Shown: positions 31,814 to 40,807 of the stretch, one piece after another
Layout: each line of letters starts with the position of its first letter
How positions within the stretch are numbered: the first letter of the stretch is position 1
Assembly (NCBI RefSeq): GCF_000478585.1
Contig: NZ_ARWI01000001.1
Coordinates: 2,542,001 to 2,606,000, forward strand
DNA length: 64,000 nucleotides
Reading direction: 5' to 3'
DNA from: Thiomicrorhabdus sp. Kp2
Lineage (GTDB): Bacteria > Pseudomonadota > Gammaproteobacteria > Thiomicrospirales > Thiomicrospiraceae
Notes under the pieces: generated by a model
What the model was told of the DNA's origin: nothing
Databases searched by the model: none
Seen by the model: only the letters and a program-made list of their open reading frames with translations
Position numbers and translations under genes: made by a program

Positions 31814-34353
31814 ACAAGCAAAAAATAGTGGTAATTGGTAACGGTATGGTTGGTCACAACTTTATCGAAAAGTTGGTTGCTAGCGAAGGTTACAGCAATT
31901 TTGAAGTACACACCTTTTGTGAAGAACCGCGCGTTGCTTATGATCGAGTGTATTTATCTTCTTATTTTTCAGGTAAAACCGCCGAAGACTTGTCTTTAGT
32001 TAAACCAGGGTTTTATGAAAGCAATGGCGTCAACGTCTATATCAATGATAGGGCTGTTGATATTGATAGAAAGGCTAAAACGATTACATCGCAAAGTGGT
32101 GTATCGATTGAATATGACAAGTTGATTATGGCAACAGGATCCTATCCATTTGTGCCGCCTATTAGCGGCAATGATCGTGAAGGTTGTTTAGTTTACCGAA
32201 CCATTGAGGATTTGGATGCTATGAAATCCGTAGCCTCCAAGGGAAAAGTGGGGGTGGTTGTTGGTGGCGGTTTACTCGGTTTAGAAGCGGCTAAAGCTTT
32301 GGTTGATTTAGGTTTAGAAACCCATGTAGTGGAATTTGCACCTAGATTAATGCCAGTTCAATTAGATGATGGGGGAGCAGCGCTTCTCAAACGTAAAATT
32401 GAAAACCTTGGTGTGACTGTCCATACATCGAAGGCTACCACCTTAATCACGGATGGTGAACACTGTATAAATAAGATGGTGTTTGCTGATGGTGAAGAAC
32501 TTGAAACGGATATGGTGCTTTTTTCAGCGGGTATACGTCCACGTGATGATTTAGCCAAACAAGTAGGATTAGAGCTAGGACCAAGAGGTGGAATTCAAAT
32601 TGATGACCAATGTAAAACCAGTGATGGCGATGTTTTTGCAATTGGTGAATGTGCCTTACATGGCGGCATGATTTATGGTCTGGTGGCGCCAGGTTATGGC
32701 ATGGCGCAAGTTGTGGTAAATCAGCTTAATGCTGAACCTGCAAGTTTTACTGGTGCCGACATGAGCACTAAATTAAAACTGATGGGAGTGGATGTTGCGT
32801 CTATTGGTGACCCTCATGGAACAGATGAAAATGCGCTTTCTTACGTTTATGAAAATGGTCCAGAAGAGATTTATAAAAAAATTGTAGTGACTCCTGACGG
32901 AAAAAAATTATTGGGTGCTGTATTGGTGGGTGATGCGGAAGACTTTGGTAATTTACTCCAAATTATGCTCAATGATATGGACTTACCAGAGCATCCTGAT
33001 GCATTAATTTTACCGAATAGAGATGGCTCAAGCGATAGCCTATTTGGGCCAGATGCTTTGCCCGAAACGGCACAGCTATGTTCGTGCTATAACGTATCTA
33101 AAGGCGACATTATTAATGCAGTGGAAGGTGGTTGTTGCACCATGAGTGATATTAAAGCCACGACTGAAGCAGGAACTGGTTGTGGAGGTTGTGTGCAACT
33201 GGTAACTAATGTACTAAACAGTGAATTAGAAAAACGCGGTGTTGAAGTCAATACCGATATTTGTGAGCACTTTGCCCATACTCGTCAAGAGTTGTATCAC
33301 ATTTGTCAGGTTGAAGAGATTAAAGACTTTGACACACTCATAAAAACTCACGGTAAAGGGTGTGGCTGTGAAGTGTGTAAACAGGCTGCAGGTAGCATCT
33401 TTGCCTCTTTATGGAATTCATACGCCTTAGAAGAGGACAAAATTTCCTTACAAGATACTAATGATAATTATCTCGGTAATATGCAAAAAGATGGCACTTA
33501 CTCGGTAATTCCTCGCGTACCAGGTGGGGAAATTACGCCACAAAAGTTAATTGTACTTGGTGAGGTTGCCACTAAATATAAGCTATACACGAAAGTAAAT
33601 GGTGGTCAGCGAATTGTTCTATTTGGCGCACAAATGAATGATTTACCTGCCATATGGAAAGAGCTTATTGATGCTGGTTTTGAATCGGGTCAAGCTTATG
33701 CTAAAGCACTGCGCACGGTTAAATCTTGTGTGGGATCAACCTGGTGTCGCTTTGGTTTAGATGATTCCGTCACTATGGCGATAGAGTTAGAGAACCGATA
33801 CAAAGGCTTACGCTCACCACACAAAATTAAAATGGGGGTTTCTGGTTGTACGCGTGAATGTGCTGAAGCGCAGGCAAAAGATATTGGTTTAATCTCAACC
33901 GAAAATGGCTGGAACTTATTCGTGTGCGGTAATGGTGGTATGAAACCGCGTCATGCGGATTTGTTTGCCACAGAGTTGACTAAAGAAGAAGTGTTCAAGT
34001 ATGTGGATCGCTTATTGATGTTCTACATTAAAACGGCTGACCGTTTACAAAGAACTGCCACGTGGATGGATAACCTAGAAGGTGGTTTAACTTACCTACA
34101 AGATGTGGTTATTAATGATTCACTTGGCTTGGGTGAAGAGCTAGAAGTGCAGATGCAAGCACTTCACGATACATATAAATGTGACTGGAAAACCGCGATT
34201 GAAAATCCTGAATTTACAAAACGATTCCGTTCATTTGTGAATGTTGAAACACCTGCTCCGCAAATGTTTGTGCAGGAGCGTGGCCAAATTCGTCCAGCAA
34301 CGGAAGATGAAAAGTTGAAAGGTATTGCTGTTGAAATAAAGCAAATAGCCTAG
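31810..34353 (+). CDS. nirB: NAD(P)H nitrite reductase large subunit NirB
   Basis: An 847-residue enzyme reducing nitrite to ammonium with six electrons. FAD site (VVIGNGMVGHNFIEKLV), NAD site (VVVGGGLLGLEAAKAL), a BFD-type [2Fe-2S] domain (CSCYNVSKGDI ... TGCGGC, about 425-475), a second CGCEVC pair near 520, the ferredoxin-like half, and siroheme/[4Fe-4S] cysteines CVGSTWCRFG and GCTRECAEAQ (about 640-695). Length agrees with E. coli NirB. It acts in the cytoplasm with NirD. Confidence 0.95.
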   Translation: MNKQKIVVIGNGMVGHNFIEKLVASEGYSNFEVHTFCEEPRVAYDRVYLSSYFSGKTAEDLSLVKPGFYESNGVNVYINDRAVDIDRKAKTITSQSGVSIEYDKLIMATGSYPFVPPISGNDREGCLVYRTIEDLDAMKSVASKGKVGVVVGGGLLGLEAAKALVDLGLETHVVEFAPRLMPVQLDDGGAALLKRKIENLGVTVHTSKATTLITDGEHCINKMVFADGEELETDMVLFSAGIRPRDDLAKQVGLELGPRGGIQIDDQCKTSDGDVFAIGECALHGGMIYGLVAPGYGMAQVVVNQLNAEPASFTGADMSTKLKLMGVDVASIGDPHGTDENALSYVYENGPEEIYKKIVVTPDGKKLLGAVLVGDAEDFGNLLQIMLNDMDLPEHPDALILPNRDGSSDSLFGPDALPETAQLCSCYNVSKGDIINAVEGGCCTMSDIKATTEAGTGCGGCVQLVTNVLNSELEKRGVEVNTDICEHFAHTRQELYHICQVEEIKDFDTLIKTHGKGCGCEVCKQAAGSIFASLWNSYALEEDKISLQDTNDNYLGNMQKDGTYSVIPRVPGGEITPQKLIVLGEVATKYKLYTKVNGGQRIVLFGAQMNDLPAIWKELIDAGFESGQAYAKALRTVKSCVGSTWCRFGLDDSVTMAIELENRYKGLRSPHKIKMGVSGCTRECAEAQAKDIGLISTENGWNLFVCGNGGMKPRHADLFATELTKEEVFKYVDRLLMFYIKTADRLQRTATWMDNLEGGLTYLQDVVINDSLGLGEELEVQMQALHDTYKCDWKTAIENPEFTKRFRSFVNVETPAPQMFVQERGQIRPATEDEKLKGIAVEIKQIA

Positions 34354-34413
34354 TTTGTAATCCAATAGATATTTAAAGATTGACCAGGCCTGGTAGGTTA
34401 AAAGGAATAAGAA

Positions 34414-34734
34414 ATGAGTGAGTTTATTAAAGTATGTATCACTGACGATTTGGTGAAAAATTCAGGTGTTGCCGCGCTTGTAAATGATGTTCAAGTGGCG
34501 TTGTTTTATTTAAACGGTGAAGTATTTGCCTTGAATAATTATGATCCCATTGGCAAAGCCTATGTTATGTCTAGGGGTATGGTCGGTGATTTAAGAGGTG
34601 AACTGATGGTTGCTGCGCCTTTACAAAAACAGCACTATAGCTTGCGTACTGGACAATGTTTGGATGTCGAAGGGGTGGTTATTCCTATTTATGAAACGAA
34701 AGTTGAAGACAATCAAGTGTTTATAAAGCTATAA
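34414..34734 (+). CDS. nirD: Nitrite reductase small subunit NirD
   Basis: A 106-residue NirD with the Rieske-like fold but without the iron-sulfur ligands, as is normal for NirD (VALFYLNGEVFALNNYDPIG, RGELMVAAPLQKQHYSLRTG, QCLDVEGVVIPIYETKVEDN). It is the NirB partner. An exact ACCAGGCCTGGT lies at 34383-34394 in its leader, 20 bp before the start. The stop codon is inside a long hairpin. Confidence 0.9.
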   Translation: MSEFIKVCITDDLVKNSGVAALVNDVQVALFYLNGEVFALNNYDPIGKAYVMSRGMVGDLRGELMVAAPLQKQHYSLRTGQCLDVEGVVIPIYETKVEDNQVFIKL

Positions 34735-34759
34735 ATACAGTGGTTATAGCTTTATAAAC
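34719..34759 (+). promoter_or_regulatory. 16-bp perfect hairpin between nirD and nasA
   Basis: GTTTATAAAGCTATAA (34719-34734, including the nirD stop) pairs completely with 34744-34759 around ATACAGTGG. No T-run follows, so it is an mRNA-stability or attenuation element rather than a full terminator. Confidence 0.7.
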
Positions 34760-34810
34760 AGAGCTCTATTGTGATTTTTTTACTGAATAACTTTTAAAGA
34801 AGACCTTTTT

Positions 34811-37507
34811 ATGCCGATTTCAAATAACAAGACAATTCAAACAACTTGCCCGTATTGCGGTGTGGGCTGTGGTATGGAGGTTTCTGCAAAACCATCACAA
34901 AAGTTATCATCAAAATCAGGAGGACTTGAAGCCTTAGAGGTTAAAGTCATTGGTTCGGAGCTGCACCCAGCCAACTATGGTCGTTTATGTGTAAAAGGGA
35001 GTTCGGCTGGCGAAACCGTTGGTTTTGAAGGTCGTATGATGCAGCCACAAATTAACGGTCATGCGGTCAGTTGGAATGAGGCAACCACTATGGTGGCTAA
35101 TAAATTCCAAAGCATCATTGCCGAGCATGGCCCAAAAGCGGTGGCTTTTTATGTTTCAGGGCAGTTTCTAACAGAAGACTATTACATCGCCAATAAATTG
35201 ATTAAAGGGTTTATGGGGTCGGCCAATATCGATACCAACTCACGTTTGTGTATGGCTTCGGCTGTAGTTGGCTACAAAAGGGCATTTGGTTCAGATACGG
35301 TGCCTTGCACCTATGAAGATTTGGAAAAGACGGATTTACTGATTATTGTCGGCTCTAATACCGCCTGGGCGCACCCGATTGTTTACCAACGCATTGCGGC
35401 GGCAAAACGCCAACGTCCTGAAATGAAAGTCGTGGTAATCGATCCTCGTAAAACAGCAACCTGTGATATCGCCGATATGCATTTAGCGCTTAAACCGGGT
35501 AGTGATGCAGTGTTATTTAATGGTTTTCTGGCTCATATTTCTGATTCACCTGCGCTCGACACTCAGTATATTAATGAGTACACAGAAGGTTTTCAAAACG
35601 CGATTGCTAAAGCACAACAATTGCAAGGCTCTCTGCAAACTGTAGCTGAACAGTGCGAGCTGGATATGCAAGACCTTAAAACCGTTTACGATTGGGTCAT
35701 CGAGACTCCCAAAATGGTGACACTGTACTCTCAAGGTGTGAACCAATCCTCGTCAGGAGTAGATAAATCAAATGCGATTATTAACTGCCACTTAGCCACT
35801 GGACGAATTGGTAAAGAAGGGATGGGGCCATTTTCGATTACTGGTCAGCCCAATGCCATGGGGGGGAGAGAGGTTGGTGGCTTAGCCAACCAACTTGCTG
35901 CGCACATGGATTTCAATAAGCCTGAAAATATCGATAAAGTTGCACGCTTTTGGCAAGCCGAAAACATGGCGCAAGAGAACGGTTTAAAGGCCATCGAGAT
36001 GTTTGATGCGGTGGCGGACGGGCGCATTAAAGCCATTTGGATTATGAATACCAATCCCGTGGTTTCTATGCCCAATGCCGATGCCGTTAAAAAAGCCCTC
36101 AAAAAGTGTGAGATGGTCGTTGTCTCTGATTGTGTTCAAGATACTGATACCACTCAAGTGGCGAATGTTTTATTACCTGCGCTCACGTGGGGAGAGACCG
36201 ATGGCACAGTCACCAATTCCGATAGAACGGTATCTAGACAACGTAAGTTCATGAACGGCCCTGAAAACGCCAAACCTGATTGGTGGATATTGATGCAGGT
36301 CGCGCAAAAACTGGGATATAAAGCGCAATTCAATTATCAGAGTGCGGCTGATATTTTTAGAGAACATGCCGAGCTTTCGGGTTTTGAAAATAACGGGTCT
36401 CGGGATTTTGATATCTCCCTTTTGGAGAATATGACGCACGGCGAATATTCAGCGATGCAGCCATTTCAATGGCCGCTAAATGCGAAACACCCTCAGGGTA
36501 CGAAACGCATGTTTACCGATAATCATTTTTTTACAGCCAGTGGTAAAGCGCAGTTTATTGCCATTACCCCAAGAGCGCCTGTTTATCCTACATCTCCTGA
36601 GTTACCTTTTATTTTGAATACTGGCCGTATACGTGATCAGTGGCACACTATGACCAGAACGGCTAAGACGTCCAAGTTAATGGCCCATATCGACGAACCT
36701 TATATCTCGATTCATCCTAATGATGCAGAACAGTATGGGTTAACTGAAGGAGATTTATCTAAGGTGGAAAACAATTTAGGTAAATTCATCGGCCGAGTGA
36801 AAATAGACGAAGGCCAACGTAAAGGCAGTTTGTTTGTGCCGATTCATTGGACGGCTCAGTATGCTAGTCATGGTCGAGTTGATACGTTGGTTCAACCCGT
36901 TGGCGACCCATTATCAGGGCAGCCCGAATCGAAACATACTCCAGTTAAATTATCTTTCTACAAGGCTCAATGGCACGGTTTCATTCTAAGTCGAGAACCA
37001 ATTAATACGGATGCTTTGGAGTATTGGGTCAAAATTAAAGGTAAACAATTTTATCGCTATGAAATAGCTGGAGAAAACAATCCTCCAGTAGACAATTCTG
37101 TCATCGATGCCTTATTGGGCATTGAAGGCGAAAAAGTAGAGTATTCTGATGTCGCAGGTCAACGTTACCGTGTTGCTAAAATTACCGATGGCCGATTACA
37201 GTCTGTTTTGTTTATCGCGCCGAGTACGGAGCTTCCGCCAAGAAAATGGCTTGGCAGTTTGTTCGCCGAAAAATTATTGGATGATAAAACACGTTTCAAC
37301 CTATTGGCAGGGGGAGCTTCAGGAGCAAAGGATGAAGGTAAGACAATTTGTTCTTGTTTTGGAATTGGGTTAAATACCATCATAGAGACAATCCAAAAAA
37401 GTAAGTTAACCACGGTTGAAGAGATTGGTGTCGCTTTGAAAGCTGGCACAAACTGCGGTTCATGTTTGCCAGAGCTAACGGAGATTTTGGCAAAAGAATT
37501 AGATTAA
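34811..37507 (+). CDS. nasA: Assimilatory nitrate reductase catalytic subunit NasA
   Basis: The 898-residue molybdopterin enzyme starts with a [4Fe-4S] motif (CPYCGVGCGMEV ... GRLCVKGSS) and lacks a Tat signal, so it is cytoplasmic. Mo-bis-MGD binding parts include IDTNSRLCMASAV (Cys ligand), VIDPRKTATCDIAD and NTGRIRDQWHTMTRT. A C-terminal BFD-like [2Fe-2S] domain (CSCFGIGLNTI ... GTNCGSCLPEL) is fused, as in Klebsiella NasA. It reduces nitrate to nitrite for NirBD. Confidence 0.94.
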   Translation: MPISNNKTIQTTCPYCGVGCGMEVSAKPSQKLSSKSGGLEALEVKVIGSELHPANYGRLCVKGSSAGETVGFEGRMMQPQINGHAVSWNEATTMVANKFQSIIAEHGPKAVAFYVSGQFLTEDYYIANKLIKGFMGSANIDTNSRLCMASAVVGYKRAFGSDTVPCTYEDLEKTDLLIIVGSNTAWAHPIVYQRIAAAKRQRPEMKVVVIDPRKTATCDIADMHLALKPGSDAVLFNGFLAHISDSPALDTQYINEYTEGFQNAIAKAQQLQGSLQTVAEQCELDMQDLKTVYDWVIETPKMVTLYSQGVNQSSSGVDKSNAIINCHLATGRIGKEGMGPFSITGQPNAMGGREVGGLANQLAAHMDFNKPENIDKVARFWQAENMAQENGLKAIEMFDAVADGRIKAIWIMNTNPVVSMPNADAVKKALKKCEMVVVSDCVQDTDTTQVANVLLPALTWGETDGTVTNSDRTVSRQRKFMNGPENAKPDWWILMQVAQKLGYKAQFNYQSAADIFREHAELSGFENNGSRDFDISLLENMTHGEYSAMQPFQWPLNAKHPQGTKRMFTDNHFFTASGKAQFIAITPRAPVYPTSPELPFILNTGRIRDQWHTMTRTAKTSKLMAHIDEPYISIHPNDAEQYGLTEGDLSKVENNLGKFIGRVKIDEGQRKGSLFVPIHWTAQYASHGRVDTLVQPVGDPLSGQPESKHTPVKLSFYKAQWHGFILSREPINTDALEYWVKIKGKQFYRYEIAGENNPPVDNSVIDALLGIEGEKVEYSDVAGQRYRVAKITDGRLQSVLFIAPSTELPPRKWLGSLFAEKLLDDKTRFNLLAGGASGAKDEGKTICSCFGIGLNTIIETIQKSKLTTVEEIGVALKAGTNCGSCLPELTEILAKELD

Positions 37508-37594
37508 AGGTGGTTATTAATACAGGGTCTGTAGCCATAACAATAGTATGTATTCATTAGTATTAAAAACGTATTCAAAGAGGAACTAGCCCAA

Positions 37595-38986
37595 GTGGAT
37601 TATTTACCGATTTTCGTTAATATCAAAGATCAGCATTGCCTAATTGTCGGTGGTGGAGCGGTTGCGGCAAGAAAAGCGGATCTTTTCATCAAGTCTGGTG
37701 CGGTGGTTACGGTGATTTCACCCGAACTGAAAACCGAGATGAAATATCACCTTTCACATGGAAAAATCGTTTGGCAGATGGGCGTTTTTTCAGAAGACCT
37801 AATCCGTACCTTAACCAAACCAAAATATGTGATTTCGGCAACCGATGATGAAACCATTAATCAAGCGGTTTACCACTATTGCCAGGCGAATCAAATTCCT
37901 GTCAATGTCGCAGACCAAACGGAATATTGCGATTTTATTCTTCCAGCCATTGTTGACCGTGCGCCCATGACGATTGCGATTTCTACTGGAGGCCGTTCTC
38001 CCGTGTTGGCCAGAGTCATGAAAGCGCGATTAGAGGCTTTGGTTCCTGCGGGATTTGGTCGGTTGACGGACTTGGTTGGACGTTATCGTCAAAAAGTAAA
38101 AGATGCCATTTCAGAGCTAGATGGCCGAAAAGTGTTTTGGGAAAAACTGTTAGACAGCAGCTTTATTGATAAAACCGTGCAAGGTCGGATTGAGGAAGCT
38201 GAACAATACCTCCAAAAAGAGATTGAGCAGGTCGAAAAAACAGGGCAAGAAATTCCGCCAGGGGAGGTCTATTTGATTGGTGCTGGGCCTGGTGATCCAG
38301 ATTTGATGACCTTTAAGGGCTTACGACTGCTACAACAAGCCGATGTGATTTTATATGACCGTTTGGTTGCGCCAGAAATTGTGGAGATGGCGAGGCGAGA
38401 AGCGGAACGTATTTATGTAGGTAAAAAAGATAAATGGCACAAAGTGCAACAAACAGACATTAGCCAAATGATGGTCGACTTAGCCAAAGAAGGTAAAAGG
38501 GTGGCGCGTTTAAAAGGCGGAGACCCATATATTTTTGGACGAGGGGCTGAAGAAGCGGAGGTACTGGTTAAAAATGGTATCTCTTTTGAGGTGGTTCCTG
38601 GGATTACCGCGGCGGCTGGTTGTTCTGCGTATGCTGGTTTTCCGCTCACCCACAGAGAGTTTTCGCAGTCGGTTTCTTTGGTTACAGGTCATCAACAAGC
38701 GGGTGCAGAAGGGATTGATTATGCCCGTTTAGCTCAGTCTGGCGATACAATGGTGTTCTATATGGGCATCAAAAACTCCGCAAAAATACAGGCAGGCCTG
38801 CTAAACCAAAATATGAATCCTGCTACGCCAGCCGCCATAATAGAAAAAGGCACGACTGCAGAGCAAAAAGTGACGTTTACCCGCTTGGATAGTCTAGCCA
38901 TGACGATTGAACAAAATGATATTAAACCCCCAGCCTTATTGATTGTAGGTGATGTGATTAAGGTAAGAGAAAGATTACGCCAATGA
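37595..38986 (+). CDS. cysG: Siroheme synthase CysG
   Basis: Start is GTG at 37595 behind GAGG. The 463-residue trifunctional enzyme has an N-terminal dehydrogenase/ferrochelatase half (LPIFVNIKDQHCLIVGGGAV, ADQTEYCDFILPAIVDR, SPVLARVMKARLEAL) and a C-terminal uroporphyrinogen methyltransferase (GEVYLIGAGPGDPDLMTFKG, RLKGGDPYIFGRGAEEAEVL, VPGITAAAGCSAYAGFPLTH). It makes the siroheme needed by NirB, which explains its place in the operon. Confidence 0.95.
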   Translation: MDYLPIFVNIKDQHCLIVGGGAVAARKADLFIKSGAVVTVISPELKTEMKYHLSHGKIVWQMGVFSEDLIRTLTKPKYVISATDDETINQAVYHYCQANQIPVNVADQTEYCDFILPAIVDRAPMTIAISTGGRSPVLARVMKARLEALVPAGFGRLTDLVGRYRQKVKDAISELDGRKVFWEKLLDSSFIDKTVQGRIEEAEQYLQKEIEQVEKTGQEIPPGEVYLIGAGPGDPDLMTFKGLRLLQQADVILYDRLVAPEIVEMARREAERIYVGKKDKWHKVQQTDISQMMVDLAKEGKRVARLKGGDPYIFGRGAEEAEVLVKNGISFEVVPGITAAAGCSAYAGFPLTHREFSQSVSLVTGHQQAGAEGIDYARLAQSGDTMVFYMGIKNSAKIQAGLLNQNMNPATPAAIIEKGTTAEQKVTFTRLDSLAMTIEQNDIKPPALLIVGDVIKVRERLRQ

Positions 38987-40029
38987 ATACCATTGAGAGT
39001 GAAAACAAGCCGTTTCAGTTTTATATTCAAACGATTGGCCGAGGCCAAAAAAGACGCAGAAGTCTCACGCAAAAAGAGGCGCGAGATGCCATGAGAATGA
39101 TTCTTGCAGGCCTGGTAACCGATATGCAACTCGGTGCGTTTTTAATGCTGATTCGAGTACGTGAAGAAACGCCAGAAGAAGCGGCTGGTTTTTTACAAGC
39201 CATCAGAGAAACCTTGCCAAAAGTGGGGTGTGCTGTAGATATCGATTGGGGAAGTTATGCAGGGAAAAGACGTCAACTGCCTTGGTTTTTACTCGCTTTG
39301 AATCTTCTTAAAATCAAAGGCCACACAATATTGTTGCATGGTATGGTAGGGAATGAATCCTCTCGGCTTTATACTCAACCCGTGGTGGAAGCGTTGGGTT
39401 GGCCTATTGCGGATTCATTAGAAACGGCGAGCCAGCAGATTCAAAAACATGGTGCCTCATATTTACCGTTAGACTGTTTTGCCCCACAAATTAAAACCCT
39501 AATGAATACACGGGATGAACTGGGTTTACGCTCACCCATCCACTCCTTATCCAGAATGTTAAACCCGTTCAATGCCCGATTAAGTGTACATGGGGTTTTT
39601 CATAAGGGATATGATGATATTCACCAGAAAACGGCGAGTTTATTGTCCGACAATATGACCATAGCTTTTTGTGGTGATGGAGGGGAAGCAGAAGCTCGTC
39701 CTGATAAAAAAACCGAAGTTAAAGCGCTAGAAACCTGGTCTGAAAAAAGTCATCAAGGTGAAGAAATAACTCATCACCAGGCCTGGTCGTTTTATTTACC
39801 AAAAACATTTGTAAACGCCGATCCAACGGCTAAGTGCTTGGATATTGATGTATTGTTAGATGTTTGGCAGGGTAAACAACAAAATGAATACGGAGTGCAA
39901 ACCGTGTTGCAAACCGTATCCATGGCATTGATGGCACTAGACAATTTGACGTTTGATGAAGCGATAGTGCAGTCTAAGCAACTATGGAATAGGCGTTTAT
40001 TCAGTTCTAAAGGACAATACGCAATTTGA
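38983..40029 (+). CDS. TrpD2/YbiB-like glycosyltransferase-family protein
   Basis: A 348-residue protein related to anthranilate phosphoribosyltransferase but of the YbiB/TrpD2 branch: LTQKEARDAMRMILAGLVTD, LGAFLMLIRVREETPEEAAG, YAGKRRQLPWFLLALNLLK and HGVFHKGYDDIHQ. The PRPP-type GTGGD motif is not present, in line with the DNA/RNA-binding, non-enzymatic YbiB group. It overlaps cysG by 4 bp. Its role in nitrate assimilation is unknown; similar pairs with cysG occur, which I infer rather than cite. Confidence 0.82.
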   Translation: MNTIESENKPFQFYIQTIGRGQKRRRSLTQKEARDAMRMILAGLVTDMQLGAFLMLIRVREETPEEAAGFLQAIRETLPKVGCAVDIDWGSYAGKRRQLPWFLLALNLLKIKGHTILLHGMVGNESSRLYTQPVVEALGWPIADSLETASQQIQKHGASYLPLDCFAPQIKTLMNTRDELGLRSPIHSLSRMLNPFNARLSVHGVFHKGYDDIHQKTASLLSDNMTIAFCGDGGEAEARPDKKTEVKALETWSEKSHQGEEITHHQAWSFYLPKTFVNADPTAKCLDIDVLLDVWQGKQQNEYGVQTVLQTVSMALMALDNLTFDEAIVQSKQLWNRRLFSSKGQYAI

Positions 40030-40338
40030 AAAATAAGCTGGTTAATCGATAAATTGAATAATCAGCTTTTGATAGTTAATAAATGCTTGAATTGTGCACC
40101 CGCTCCGCTACCAAATTTAAAAGCAAGGTATTTCATTCACTTGCAGTGTTTTTAAGCCTGGCTTTTTTATTGCCTAGCGATATCTGGTAGTGACACAACG
40201 AAAGCCTGTTCTGATTTAAGGAAACTTATCTTCAATGTAATGCGTTGTGGAAGTCTATTTGTTTCTAGGAGAGCACAGGGTAAGGTTAAGCTTGTGTCTC
40301 AAGTGAGAAATCTGTAATGTGTGAAGGCAAGGCCTTAA
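40030..40338. other. 309-bp intergenic stretch
   Basis: No supportable gene. AATAAGCTG (near 40031) and CAGCTTTT (near 40062) form a weak hairpin that may end the nitrate operon. The rest shows no repeat or conserved structure that I can see. Confidence 0.5.
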
Positions 40339-40749
40339 TCAGTCTGTATGCTTTTGGTTCTGATGGAATGGCGGTAATCCAAATACGCGTTTATAGGCAC
40401 GTGAGAAAGCCGCCTCAGATTGGTAACCTAAATTTTCAGCGAGATCAGGTAAAGAAACGGATGATTGCATGATTTTCATTCTGGCTAGCTGCATTCTCCA
40501 CTCAGTTAGATATTGTTTTACCGATATCCCCATAATCTGCGTAAATCGTGCAGAAAATCCTGATCTAGACATACCAGCCTGTTCGGCAAGGCGATCCACA
40601 TTCCAAGTAGCTCCAGGCTGGTTGTGAATTGCAGCCAAGGCTTTACCAATTTTCGGGTCTTTCAGCGCGCCTAACCACCCACCTTTAGCTTCGGTAGAGT
40701 TCTCCAGCCAATATCGTATCGCTTTAATTACGATGTAGTGGATACTAAC
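40339..40749 (-). pseudogene. AraC-family regulator, N-terminally truncated
   Basis: The frame runs from 40749 (after TAG at 40750-40752) to the stop at 40339 without an ATG. It reads HYIVIKAIRYWLENSTEAKG, WLGALKDPKIGKALAAIHNQ and then a full AraC double HTH (VDRLAEQAGMSRSGFSARFT, LPDLAENLGYQSEAAFSRAY). This matches the C-terminal half of the cupin_6 AraC family, normally about 300 residues. The N-terminal ligand domain is missing and the sequence breaks at a palindromic terminator, so it is a remnant. Confidence 0.8.
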
Positions 40750-40779
40750 CTAGCAGGCCTGCTAGGTTAGTGTTTTTTT
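40744..40779 (+). terminator. Palindromic terminator with AGGCCT core
   Basis: ACTAACCTAGCAGG (40744-40757) is perfectly complementary to 40758-40771, with a run of seven T on the plus strand from 40773. The core is the CAGGCCTG shared with the dispersed palindrome. On the minus strand there is no T-run, so its direction suits plus-strand transcription although no plus gene lies within 700 bp. Confidence 0.6.
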
Positions 40780-40807
40780 ATTTTTACGTTGTTTTAGTGA
40801 ATATAAT

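Noticed and set aside
32358-32641. Minus-strand frames across nirB and similar antisense frames over nasA, cysG and mpl
   Set aside because: All lie antisense to firmly identified enzymes and lack ribosome sites.
34811-37507. NasA as a periplasmic dissimilatory nitrate reductase (NapA)
   Set aside because: No Tat signal, fused C-terminal [2Fe-2S] domain, and operon with nirBD, cysG and nrtABD all indicate the assimilatory enzyme.
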